From NCBI GenBank assembly GCA_013399115.1, contig VXAA01006074.1, positions 322,066-386,065 on the forward strand: a stretch of 64,000 bases of DNA, written 5' to 3'. The translations under genes were made by a program, and so were the position numbers. The notes beneath the pieces were generated by a model. That model worked only from the letters and a program-made list of their open reading frames with translations. It had not been told where the DNA came from and ran no database searches. Source of the stretch: Anseranas semipalmata. Lineage: Eukaryota; Chordata; Aves; Anseriformes; Anseranatidae. Below are positions 12,623 through 24,900 of the stretch, in pieces (within the stretch, counting starts at the first letter, position 1; each line of letters begins with the position of its first letter).

Positions 12623-12623
12623 N
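12623..12623. other. Single ambiguous base (N)
   Basis: An isolated N sits in unique-looking sequence. In the same assembly, two other single Ns mark large missing pieces of repeats (30117, 46840), so this one may also be a collapsed gap rather than one uncertain base. Confidence 0.7.
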
Positions 12624-15132
12624 AATAAGACAGCATCAGATGGTGGAAGAGTCTCACCAACTCAAGCCAAAAATGTGGACACATGGACCAGAAAGGAAAT
12701 TTTAAAGAAAAGTTATTTTGAGTACAGAATGAACTTATTTTAGCACTTCTTTCTCTTGTAAGATGCAAATGAGCCTACAACCCATAATTTGCACAGCACA
12801 GCTAAAATGTTGCACATTATGTGCAACATGCTGAGAGACATTTTATAAATACCTGAAATCCAATAGGGAAATAGTAGTATAATCAAATAAGGACACGACA
12901 CTGTGCAAGGGGGCATGGCCATACATCTACTTTGTTTGGTTTGTGAGAGCGTCCACATTGTTATTCACAGCATTGCTTTGAAAATCATGTGTCTTAATTG
13001 CAAGCCAGCTAAAAAGAGGCACAAATAGAAATTTGGGGAAGCAGGAGGCTCCTTCACCTATCACATTTACCTGTCCTGTTTTCTCACAGATTGATCTATA
13101 CCCGTACAAGCATAAGTACTGGCAGCAAAAGGATAAGCGTCACTCTGGAAAGATGGGTAACACTGATACAGCAGACAACATGCCATTGCTACTATTTATC
13201 TCTAATCATTCTTCTAGTTTTGATTTTGTGTAAAATGGCCAATTTTAAACATGCAATCAGATTATATGTTATTGTAGGAATTGGAGGATCAGTTATTACC
13301 TTGTTTGCATTACTTTGCTGTTGTGCAGGGCAGGCTGGAGGGCAAAGCCAAGCTAGGATATTGTTATTTATGTACTACTGGAGCTCTCAGGAAGCCCAAA
13401 GATGAATCAGGGTCCTCTCACAGGTTTTATGTGAACACAGACCAAACCGATAATCCCTGCCTTCAACTGCAGTTCTACTGCAATTTACTTTCAAGGATGC
13501 TTTCCCCTGAGCTCAGCCTGGAGCAGCAGTGGGTGAAGGTTCTTGCTGTATGCTGATGGGGCTGGGGTGGTCTCAGCTCATTGGTATGAACATTATCATG
13601 ACACCCTTTCTGGCTTCTACAGAGGGCTCTTCATGCTGTGAGAGACACTCAGAGGCCTGAAAAAGGTGTCCTCTGTCAAGGACACAGTCAACTTCTGCAA
13701 GACCAGCATCAGTAATCCCTTGGAAGGAAAGCTCAGGTGCTGCAGGACCACCAGGGACATCTAAAGGAGCTTGGGGTTGCAGCAGGGATGGATGATAAAG
13801 GCAAACAGATGGAAACATTTCAAAAGGAGACGAGGCTCCTGCTGCAACACTGACTGCTAGCCAGCTCCTGCCAGTGGCCTTCAGCAATTTTTTAATCCTT
13901 GGTCCATCGCGCTACAGGTCCCAAAAGCATCAAGTGCCGGGGGCAGGGGGGAGGCTCGTTGAGGCCTGGGGGTCAAGGACCTGCAGTGCAGAGAGTGCTG
14001 GGACAAGGAGGAGATAGCAAAAAGGTGGAAGCATAGGAAACACCAGGGAGAGCCAAATGTCACAAGAATGATTTTTTTAGAATTAGTTCTAAACCACTTT
14101 CTGTTGTATTAAATACAGGAAGTTAATGAGGTAATGCTTGTTGTCATTCACATAGGCTCATTATGCACAGTTTCCTTCTGAAGGTGATTAGTGTCATCAT
14201 TTATACAGTTAGATCAGGGCTTATGAGATAAATGATGTCTTATTTAACAATAGAGCTGACCTTTTATCTGTATTTCAGACACTTTATTATGGTTTGCAAT
14301 CACTATAAAATTGAAGGTGCACTTGGTAGAAAAAACAGCCCAGACTGTCTCCAGAACAGACATTTTGTTCCTGATCTCTTCAGTGTTCCTAATTTAATCT
14401 TTTACTTTTTAAATCTTTCAGATCTAATTATGTCCTAATGTTACCAGCTTCAGGTTACAAATCTAAATCAACACTGCAAGGATGACTGGCAAATGTATTC
14501 TGGAATGAGTCTCATGCTTTTCCTTCCTCAAACTCACACTCATTTATCAATGAGAGACAAAAGGAAAACAGAACCAAAGTATACAGTCACTGAGCTGTAT
14601 CTTTTTATAGAGAAAAGATGTATTCCTATATTAAGTGCAAGCTTTAATGACATATGACATACATGTATATATAGAAATAGCTAATGATAGTTAAAAATTT
14701 TGTTTTCATGAAAGACATTCATTTTAAACTTTCCTTACTTGTATTAATAAAAACCTCTGCAAATCAGTTGTTCAAAATCTCCTCCTGTTCCAATTCAGCC
14801 TCAAACCCACTGCACATCCTAAACTCAGTTACATGCCATGAAAGTGTTTGTTGTCCTAATTCTTCTGTTGTAAATTTCTGGTATCCGTTACAAATTTAAT
14901 TACCTTTTACTCAAGGATGTGAGCACCTGGAGGTGTAGATGGTCCAGATGCCTCGTTGTGTTCTCTAAGAACACACAGACATCTTACACTTGGGCTTCCC
15001 TGTGCAGTTCAGCCTGCAGAGCATCTTTGTTTTTGGTTTTGGGGACCCCTACTTCATTCTACAGCATTGACCAAACCATGCTTTTACCTTGTGTCTTTTC
15101 TCTCTCAATGGCCTATTTTAATATACATTTTT

Positions 15133-15168
15133 TGAAATACAATCTCATTTTGAAATACAATCTCATTT
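15133..15168. repeat. Perfect 18-bp tandem duplication
   Basis: The unit TGAAATACAATCTCATTT is present twice in tandem (15133-15150 and 15151-15168) with no mismatch, indicating a recent local duplication. Confidence 0.95.
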
Positions 15169-15700
15169 TATTTTTGAAGACAGAAGCTTGCCTCTTTTGT
15201 ATTCAGGTGTGTACTATTTTCATGCTGTTCTCTTTCACAATGAGCAGTAAGAATTAGACCAGCAGAGAGGTAATTTTATGTCATATTGCCAGGAGTGAAT
15301 TGTTCATGGGTGGCAGCCCTGTGATCTGGAAGCAGCAGTTTGCAACAGGTCATGCACTGTATGCTTAAAACACTTAACAGGCACTTAGTCCAAGCTATAT
15401 TTAAAGCAGACAAATCTGTGCCACACTTCAGAACACAGGATATCAAGGATCTCGTCATTTTGACAATTCTTTTGCATTCTGGTTTCTCTGTTGACTGTAG
15501 TTTGTCCACAGACATTCTGGGCTAAAAACACAAGAAAAGGTGCATGGGCAGTGACAGTTCACTGTCTCTTCTGATACAAGAATTAGGTTGCAGCAGGTGG
15601 CAAATGAGAGAATCAGAGCAAATGAAAGCCGTCTCCAAATTTGGTTGAAGCTGTCTGACATAATTACAAGTTTGGGGGGAAGACAAACAGACAGGTAACT

Positions 15701-15738
15701 AAAACAAACAAACAAACAAATAAATAAATAAATAAAAG
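15701..15738 (+). repeat. Compound (AAAC)n(AAAT)n microsatellite
   Basis: About five AAAC units pass directly into about four AAAT units. Confidence 0.95.
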
Positions 15739-18235
15739 ACAGAATTTTTCCACGAGAAACAAAGCACGCATTTGGAAGAAAAGAGCAGGTTCTATAGCCC
15801 AAGGTAGGCCAGCAGAATAGAAACTTTCTGAGTGGTCATTGTCATTTGCAGGTGCCGTGGGAGCCCAGACCAGCAAGGAGGACAAGACTTGGCCCTAGCC
15901 AAGACCTTTGCTGCACCTGTCTGCAGGCTCTGCCAGGGGCTAGGACCCAGCCAGGGGGCTCTGGTCCCCACCGGAGCCAGCTCAGGGTTGCAGGGGGAGC
16001 GCTCCAAGCTGGGCTGAGGCACGCATGAAAAATCAGGTGCCATGGCTTTGCTGCCTGGAGTCCATATGACCGATGTGCTGACACTAGGGTGTTTTGTTTT
16101 ATGCTTACTGTCTTTGAACAAAAAGCTGAGTGATGGGAAGAGAGGCACATTTCTTTAAGGAAAAGGAGGGGGTGTATTCATTTTTGTTATCTCAGATTTG
16201 CTAATAAGCAGGCAAACAGTGGTTGTGACTCACCATCGCTTAGCAGATGTGCTCACAACAAAGCCATGCATCTCTTCTCAACAAAATCGAAGAGACCTTC
16301 ATGTCACCTTTTGCAGGTCTACACACCCATTGGCCGCTAATTACTGCCTGCAAATGAACCAGTTGGCACTGAGAGCACCTTCGTCTTCTAGGCAGGTCCG
16401 CCCCAACACAGCCTGCAAACAAATCATTGAGAATCAGGCAGCTCCTTGCTGTAAAGCCTTTTGGAAAGTACATGCAAAATTTGTTCAACTTTTTCCAGAG
16501 TTACAACTCTAACTCAGAGATGGTTTAGGACAATTTTTCATGCATGGCTGAGTTGCTTGGATGCTCAGCGGACAAGGGCAGAAGTTAAAAGATGATTGGA
16601 ATCTTTTGACGTTTGTTGGAAATGACACTGATGGGGAACATCAATTACAGTTTCAACAGAAAGCTGAAGTGCTTTGCAAACAAATCTTCTACATCAGTTT
16701 GTTGTGGTACCATAAATAACAACGAATCTGAAAACATCAAAAGGGAAGTAAAAAAAAATAACAGCTTGCAGCCATAGTATTGCCAGTCTAATTCTTGCAA
16801 ATTCTGAATAAGTAAAACAATGTTTCTAATGTTGGATCATCAGTGTGCTAGTGATGTCCAATTAGTCTAATAAATTGCCAGCAAAATAACCGAAAACACC
16901 TGCGCAATGATGCATTTGTCTCTCCCTCCCAGACATTTCACTTGCACTTATTTCTTAAATCAAGACATAAAGCATGCATAATAATCCTTCTTGGAAATCA
17001 ACTACTAATTTGCATAGAAAATCAAGCAAAGGAATATTTTTGTATGCAGTGCAAGATTAAAAAAGACCTTACAGAGTGGTACAGGGTTAGACAGCTTGTA
17101 TAATACAAAATTGAAAGAGAGACAGGATGGATTGAAGAGGCTGAATGGGCAATGAATGGTCTATGGTCTATGAAGTAGGCTCCAGGCGGGCTCACGGAGC
17201 AAAGAGCTGTACGGTCAGCTGAAGTATCAGTAACATGCAACAGGATTGATTTTCTGTTTCTGGGTGCTTTTTATGAGCCTAGAAAGATCAAGGTAATGGA
17301 AGTTAAAGAACACTGGTTGTGAAGCCAAAGCAAAGAGAAATTAGGAACTGGCAAGACTAAGGTCATGGGATTTTTTTTAGATTTATAATACATCTTATGA
17401 CAGTTCTTCATGATGTGTTCATATACAAGTTTTCCGTAGGACTCTTATCAGTCAGACCAGTTTCCTCCAACAGGAATTCAGTTTAGCAAACAAACTGCTT
17501 CAAGAACTGAGCTATTAACAGGCATGATGATGAGATTTGCTTCAAAACTGCACTGTGGCTCTGAACCTAAATACTGCTGTGCATGCATCAGGACAACTAT
17601 CTCAGATGCAGATATCTAATGTTTACATTCCTGTGCTTAGTGAATCTCAGGCTTAGTGACATAGATCATGAAAGCCAAACATATAATTTTTAAAAATTCA
17701 ATAAAAATTATTTACATAGCTGCATTTGTCACAAATCCTTTTGAAATGCCATTTGTTCAATAGATCATAAAGCGTGCAGGGAACAAAGCGAAAATGTATA
17801 TTTCATTAGAAATTAATTAGCTGCAGAGAATTGCTAATCAAGTTACAGATTATCATCATAGAATAACTTTTCCATTGATGTCAAAAGCAAACTCCTAATT
17901 CAGAGTTATAAATAATACCAGCTTAAGCAGGATTGGAAAGAAAGGTTCTTGGCTGAATGCAGGGCACATGCAAATACAGATTCAATGCAATTTCTCTCTC
18001 TGTTTTCTTAGATGTAGTAGGAAAGTGTACAGATTTTTCTCAGCTGTGATGGCAAAGTTTATTTCTCTATATTCACTGGACCTTCTCTGGGGAAATTATG
18101 GCTTTGAGACAAAAGACCCTTTCACCATTTTCAGCAAAGCTTAAATTTTCTCCTAAGCTCTCCTTTCTGAGAATTAACATTTCTGAAACAATGATTCCTT
18201 TAATCGCTGAAGGACCAGCATCATTCTTCAACCAC

Positions 18236-18258
18236 AAAAAAAAAAAAAAAAAAAAAAC
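18236..18258 (+). repeat. Poly-A tract (23 A)
   Basis: Homopolymer run without an upstream AATAAA. It produces an artefactual poly-lysine stretch in the open frame that crosses it. Confidence 0.95.
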
Positions 18259-19636
18259 TACAAATTCCCAACTCAGACTTTTCAAAGTATCTGTTAGTAA
18301 AGAATATTTAGAATCTTACATGTTGCTCTTGTTTATGAGAACTTCAGTGAGAACATGCAAAGCTTTTCCACCCTCACCAGAGATATCAAAAGCATTTGAC
18401 TTCTTAGCTGCTTGGCCCTGTCACTTTGGTTATGGGGAAAAAGGTAGTTCTGATCGAGAAGAAAGCAAACCCAAATGGTGGACTATGCAAATGGCTAGAG
18501 ATAGGAGGTTGCTCAGTCTCCAGCAGAAGAATGAGTGCCCTGGCCAACCTTGGAAAGATGGTGGTTGAGTGTTCAGTAAGTTACCACCATCTGTTTTGCT
18601 TTGAAAATGGATCCCCAGACAGGAGTCTTATGTGGCCCTCATTGACGTGGTATCTGAACAGCTTGCAGTAATCACTGGCCAAGCCCAGTGTTGCCTACCT
18701 GGCCCTGGACATCACCCATGTGCTGTCCCTAGATAACCCAAATTTAGCCAGAGGAATTAAACTGCTACTTGAAAAATGAACGTCCATTTTATGTATTTCT
18801 TACCACTCTGCAGTTGCCTAAGAGATCTCAAATGTTCGAGACATTTGGAAAAAAATAGCTCATTGACTCCTAATACATATTTGAGGTGTATCTTATACCA
18901 GAGGAATAATATGCTTCTGAAAATCAGGATTTGATTTGCGTTAACACTTCCAGCCAAGGTAATACAGGAAGGTGCAGTGGCTGGGTAGCACAGAGAGCAG
19001 ACAGCTTGGAGTAGACTGGGACTTCCGCTTGAAGCCACAAGATGTGAAGGTCAAACAGGAAAACCAGTAACTTTAAGTGATTGTTTACAGCAATGAACCC
19101 AGTTGTTAACAGTCATGATAAAAGAAGCCCTGGGAGGATGCCAGCTGCTAGATGAGGGTGAAGAAGGGTGGTTGGGTAAGAAAAGCATAATACAGAAGCC
19201 TTAAGAGCATAACAGGAATGAAAGCACTGGGTGGAGAAGGAGCAAGAGGTGAGAGACAACAAAGGACACCCAACATGCAAGGCACACGCCAAAGAGGTCA
19301 GGACCAAAAGGACAGCATGTCACATTACAAACCAGATAAAACCACCTAATTAAACACTTTCCAAACATAGAAGTGTGCCTGCCCACAAACTGGTTTAATT
19401 AAACTGGTGCAAAAATTTGGGAGGAATAGATTGTAATGACATTGGACTAGTTACAGATATTTGTCTGTTGCAAAACTGCATGGAAATGTCCATATGCAAA
19501 GTTTCACCAAATTTGTGTCAAGGTTTATGCCTTATCTGTAACTAACGTTATTATAGTATTATTATATAAACATTATATTGTATTATATATATATATTATA
19601 AAAATCGATTTTTCTTAAAACTGGCTTACTTTTTGA

Positions 19637-19661
19637 NNNNNNNNNNNNNNNNNNNNNNNNN
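19637..19661. other. Assembly gap (25 N)
   Basis: Run of exactly 25 Ns just downstream of an AT-rich, TATATA-containing segment (19558-19605). The true size of the missing sequence is unknown. Confidence 1.
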
Positions 19662-20469
19662 TTTCTCTCTGTATAAATCCCAGCTTCAGTTAGAGCTATT
19701 GACTTCAGGAATCTCAAAGAAGCCAGCCAGAGACTAAAGCAGCTGTCAGAGCTGTGAAAACAGCAAATCTTGATTCTGCCACAGAATACATTTTACCTTT
19801 TAACTTGTTTGGTTTCTTTTCTTGCCAAAATAAAAATGTGGGGCCAAAGAAGGTTTTCAGTTTTTCAAAGTCAGAATAACGGAAACTGAAGCAAAAGTCG
19901 GACACCCTTCACAAAAGCAGGAAAGTAGTCTGTGCACTTATTTGTGTGTTAACTTAATGGTTAATGCACTTACCCAGCACGTAGAGGAGCTGGGCTCACC
20001 TCCCTGCTCTTGCCGTACAGATGCCCCATTAGCAGGTGAGCAGCAGCACATAAAAGTGCCCTGTCGCTCCTGGTCATATTGGGTAAATTAATTCAATACC
20101 TATCTGTTGGAGCTGCACCAGCACCCTACACTGCCTGTTTTTCAGGAGCACATCCTAAGCATCGTGAGCACTTTGCATTCGCTGCCTCATGCTTTCTCTT
20201 TGTTTCATTTCCTGCTCAGATACTTTGCAAGAATATTTTGCACTGGTCAGACAGGCGGAGTCTGCACCCACAGGACAGCAAGTCCTCGTTCTGCATTAAA
20301 ATCCCATGAATAAAACAAAGGAATAAAACACCATCTCCAGCATCCTTGGGGAATTCCTTAATAACTGCATGCTTGACTGAAGTCCTGGATCTAGATTGAA
20401 AAAACAAAAACCACAGCATACATTGTATTCAGGTCAAATATTAAGATGACCTTAACTGCAGTTTCAGTG

Positions 20470-20510
20470 AATAAATTCTTTTCCAAGTGGAAAAAAAAAA
20501 AAAAAAAAAA
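20470..20510 (+). other. AATAAA plus poly-A: possible retrocopy 3' end
   Basis: A canonical polyadenylation hexamer AATAAA (20470-20475) is followed 15 bases later by 20 uninterrupted As (20491-20510), the arrangement expected at the 3' end of a reverse-transcribed mRNA. Just after the A run is GATTCCTTAG, and a similar GAATTCCTTA occurs at about 20351, which could be degenerate flanking duplications. The sequence between them is not recognised as any gene. Chance juxtaposition is quite possible, since CR1 does not use poly-A tails and processed copies are rare in birds. Confidence 0.25.
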
Positions 20511-21304
20511 GATTCCTTAGATTCCTTGATGCAGCTTTCAAACACTAACATGATGAAATGAAAACAGACTCCCCAGGTGTGTGCTGCAGATTGCCTGCGT
20601 GCATCTCCCAGGCCATGTTGGTTGAGCAGCCAGGCTAGGCAGGAGCAGAGCAGGCTGGAGCTCAGCACCCTCCATGCACAGATCTCCTCCCTCCCTGTCT
20701 GAGGGCAGCCCTCTCCCCCACCCAGGGATATCCTTCTCCCAGGCATGGTGTGCTGGGGGAGAAGTTTGCAAGCTGCAGCTGGATGGAGAGATTTCAGCTC
20801 CGTGACCCAAGAGAGAACTTAAATGGGGTTTTATACAACACTTCAGTGTCATGAGCTAAAGGGAAAATCCTTTATCTGTTTTAGGCATTTCAGGTACTGT
20901 TTTGAGCTTCTAGTTGCACAGTGAACTTCATGTCATCTTCTATTACATGGTTCCTACGTGTCTGTAGACACCGGCCTTGAGCTGCCTGTGAGCAAAATTC
21001 CTCTGTCCCATCCTGGTGGCACTCCAGGATGTCCTTACCATCAGGAAGAGTGATACAAGAGCTGATGAACACCTGTGGGGTGACATCTCCTGCCAGGGTC
21101 CTTCGTTATCCACATGCAGATCACCCTTTTTAAAATGGAGAGTAGTTACATTGCTATCAGCATACAGGGGGTGAGGAGCAAAGCTATGAGAACTATGGAA
21201 AGACCTAGCATTTAAAAAAATAGGAGAGAGAGAAACTAGACTGCACATGTGAGTGGCTTTAGCTGCAGTTAGATTTATGTTGTCAGCTCCTAGAAGTGCC
21301 TGGC

Positions 21305-21893
21305 AAACTGTGTGCTGGGGTACATTAAACACAGCATAGACATCCAGTCAAAAGAGGTGATTCTCCCTCTATATTTAGCATTGTTGAGGCCTCACCTTAA
21401 ATATTGTGTGCAGTTCTGGGCTCTACAATATAGAAAGACTGTTAAAGTCCTTGAAAGCATCCAGAGGAGGGCACAAAGCTGGTACAAGGAGCGGAAAGCA
21501 TGTGCTGTGAGGAGAGGCTGAGGACATTTGGGATGTCCAGTCTGGAGAAAAGGAGGCCGAGAGGCGACCTCCCTGCTATCTGCAACTGCTGAGCAGGGGA
21601 AGGGAGAAGGAGGTGCCAGTCTCTGCTCCCTGGTAAATGATGACAGGATGCATGGGAATGGTACAAAGCTGCTCCAGGGGAGGTTTGGACCAGATATTAG
21701 GAAAAATTTCTTCATTATGAGGGTGGTCAAACACAGGAACAAGCTTCCTAGCGAGGAGGTTGTTGCCTTGTGCCGGTCAGTGTTCAAGAGGCATTTGGAC
21801 AATGCCCTCATTAATATGCTTTAACTTCTGGTTTAGCCATGAAGTTGTCAGGCAGTTGGACTTGATGGTCGTTGTAGGTCCCTTCCAACTGAA
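21305..21893 (+). mobile_element. CR1 fragment with pentanucleotide tail type
   Basis: The plus strand encodes the RT C-terminal region: SKEVILPLYLALLRPHLKYCVQFWALQYRK, then QRRAQ and, after frame changes, segments matching the [21 protein letters not shown] block. Further on is a block resembling RMHGNGTKLLQGRF, then PDIRKNFFIMRVVKHRNKLPSEEVV. It ends in the 3' UTR with GTCAGGCAGTTGGACTTGATGG and CCCTTCCAACTGAACTATTCT. The start near 21305 is estimated from the first alignable codons. At least two frameshifts make it inactive. The same 3'-end type recurs at 59645-59894. It resembles the CR1-Y group as I remember it, but the subfamily is not certain. Confidence 0.92.
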
Positions 21894-21980
21894 CTATTCT
21901 ATTCTATTCTATTCTATTCTATTCTATTCTATTCTATTCTATTCCATTCCATTCCATTCCATTCCATTCCATTCCATTCT
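21894..21980 (+). repeat. Expanded CR1 tail: (ATTCT)n then (ATTCC)n
   Basis: The 3' end of the preceding CR1 copy runs into about nine ATTCT units (to about 21940), then about seven ATTCC units, before unique sequence. The block structure, pure ATTCT then pure ATTCC, indicates at least two expansion phases. Confidence 0.95.
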
Positions 21981-24900
21981 AAGTCAAGTACCTATGTTTC
22001 TTTACGTTGTCCCAGAGGACAGATGAACACAAAACCCTACTTCAAATCTTCATGACATGGGCCAAGTTCTTAATTACATTAAGGTCATCCAGTTAAGGTA
22101 TCTGTGCTCTTCATAAATGATCATAGTCTCGTAGTATGACATGGCTCAGCATCTCAAGGCTGTCAGGACCAGAGCCTATCTTTTGAGAAATTGTTTCTTT
22201 TGCTGATATCACCATACTTACGGATGCAAAGTCTCAGGAGCCACATCAAACAAAGTGCAGAAGCATCTGAAATGCACTTTATGTATCAGGATTTAGTTCT
22301 AGCAACAGCCTTGCCTTTATGCATCACTACCAGCCGATTTCATTATCACCTTGGGGAGCCGAGGTTTGTCCTTTATCTTTGTGTTTCAGCTCTCTGCATA
22401 TTATTCTTCAGCAAATATTTAAATTCACCATAAATCCACAAGAACTGTTTTTTCCCTGCCAGTAGTCTTCTTTGCTTAGCTGCAGCTTACTTTACCTCTG
22501 TGCAATCATTTACTCAGATTTCAAATTCTTTTTCAGTGTTCCCAGACTTAATTTGAAACTATTGCAGGAAATAGCAAGAATGAGTTAGAGAAATATTTTT
22601 CCGCTAGTTCTCATTTCCCTATTCCCTGTCCCATCAATTCTCCAGTCTACTTTATTCTTTTCCTTCCTGACAGGATTTTCTGCATTCTGATCGCTAAATT
22701 GTTCATAGTCCCGTTTAGGTGATAGTGTTCTCATTGCAAGCAGCAACATTTTATGTTCTGTGCTTCAGGTGTTTCTTAGAGCTAAATCATTGTGCAAATT
22801 CTCTGCTACAGTGACTTGGTGGAAGTTGGTGAGGCTCTGCCAATTCTTGCCAGCAAACCCTTTGACCTGATATTTCTAATGCTTTATTGACACTAAATCT
22901 ATTTTGATATAGCTTGCGTTTTAAAATATATATACAATTTTCTTATTTATTATGACTACTTATATCTCTGGATTCTTCAATTTGAACAACATCAATAAGC
23001 AATTTAACAACCCAAAGGAATTAATAACACTCACCACTGAACTCCATTGTCAGGCCACAGACCCCCAGATCTCAACAGATTGCCTGGCACAGTCTCAATA
23101 TCCATTATTTATCTGAAGATAATTTCTTTTTGCTCACTATGATGGAATTCTCAGAAATAATTCAACTGGAAGGAAAGTTACCTTGTCAAAAGTCAGCATC
23201 TTAGCAGTTGAGAAGAAAATCTGTGAGATAAGAACTATTGGATAGGAAAAAAAGGTATTTCAAGAGTAATATTCATCTGGAATAAGTCAGAGGCTCAGAC
23301 CACTAATATGAAGTGGAAAATTTATCAGCTGTGCTTATCATGGAGAAAACTGGTAGGGCATTAAATTATACCAGCTTTCACTACAGCTAAAAACATGATC
23401 ACACATCTGTTTTTCCAAAACAATGAGAAAACTTTATCCTCATCCACTCTGTTTCTAAGGAGCGCTTAATTATTTGTTTAGCCATTTCTATGCAAATAAG
23501 CTAAATGTTTTAATAAATATCAGGACATAAATGCTTTATCACTGATTGCATTACAAATATATTACTACCGTCAAGCTTTGTGCACACAGCTACATCAATT
23601 AATGTTGCAATCTTTTCCTACTGGTCCTAAGCAAATTTCAGCTTTCTGGCAAAACAAAACTAATGGTCCAAATGGAGCATAAATGATCTCCTATTTCAGT
23701 GGCAATAGATATTATTTAGCAGGAAGTTTTTGCAAATATTCACTAATGTCATTCTACAGTATATTCCTTCACAGAACTTACAAGATTATGAAAAACAGCT
23801 AGAGGCTCAGTAGTTAAATGATCAAAATAAAGTATTCATATAAGCCTAGTACTTACTGAAATCTGACAGTTCGATCCCCCTTCCAGAAAAAAAAGTAAGC
23901 CTCTAACAACCCATGGCAGCTCATCACCTATCACTGTCACAGAAACAGCAGTAGTATCTGCTCAAGACTAGATGGTTGCTCAAATATTTGCATCCAGAAA
24001 CTACAACTGTAGCTACAGATATGTGGTATGATTTTTTTAAAAGTCAAGCACTGGCTTTTTAAAGGGACTAAAAGTGGTATAAGAAAGCTGTACACTAAAT
24101 ATAGACGTGCTAAGAAGCTCACTGAAGCGTTACACGCTCAGCTCTAAGCATGGACTGTTTGTATGGCACAGAAAAGGAGATACCATATCTGGAGGGATGG
24201 CATTATGTGTCCTGAAAAATAGCCACACAAAATTCTCTAAACTCCCCTATCCCTGGTGAGAAACCCCCAGACCTGGCATACTGAGCCAAGTGTTAAATTT
24301 AAGATAGCCGTGCTGGTGCCAGCCTCAGCTTGTTTTGGTGGGACAGGGATTTATTATGGTCTTTTCCATAATCTGGAGGGTATGATCACCTCAGGAATGG
24401 AAAGACTCCCAGATGCTATTCCTGAGATACCTGCTGGGTCATGGGTCAGTCTTGGGTAAATACTATAAATTATCTGTATGCATAGGGTATTCTTTTGAGA
24501 ATAGCCCTTTTCCTGTTGCATAGTGGCTAAGTGACATTCACTGATGTCTTCTACTAAATGGTGGAAACCACACAACGGTTTCTAGACTGGCTCTTACAAG
24601 GTATATAAAAGCAGCAGTGGCAGCTCATAAACCTATTTGCAGAGGACACTGGTGGCTTACTTCCAGCCTGTCCCTTTCCTCCTCCCTGAAGATGGCTGCA
24701 GCTCCTCAGAGGCAGAGGCTGAAGGCCAGATGCCACCGTCCCCAGCACAGCTGGATGCTCCAGGCCAGCTGCATCCAGGACTGCAGCACACAGATGCTGA
24801 ATTGGAGCTGCTGATGGAAAATTAACTACTGCTGGAACATCCTACTCAGCTATTGAAGAGATAACGTCTGAGTACCAGGGGGAGAGTTGGGGTAGGAACA

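Larger units (their letters stand above)
10396..21304. other. Long gene-free interval (about 11 kb)
   Basis: No dispersed repeat of a known family was recognised in this long stretch. It contains simple repeats and short duplications listed separately, one single N (12623), and the only multi-base gap (19637-19661). Locally GC-rich patches occur at about 15840-16020 and 20560-20780 without recognisable exons. Open frames such as 18098-18568 (156 codons, running through a poly-A/Lys run) have no identifiable homology. A small exon-like frame after a good polypyrimidine tract at 13090 is discussed as a finding. Confidence 0.55.

Noticed and set aside
13091..13405. Open frame with two hydrophobic stretches, possible membrane protein
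   Set aside because: AT-rich sequence readily produces Leu/Ile runs; no signature, and it overlaps the alternative exon-like frame in another phase.
18098..18568. 156-codon open frame, the longest outside CR1
   Set aside because: It runs through a 23-base poly-A that yields a lysine run, shows no recognisable domain, and is within chance expectation for 64 kb in six frames.
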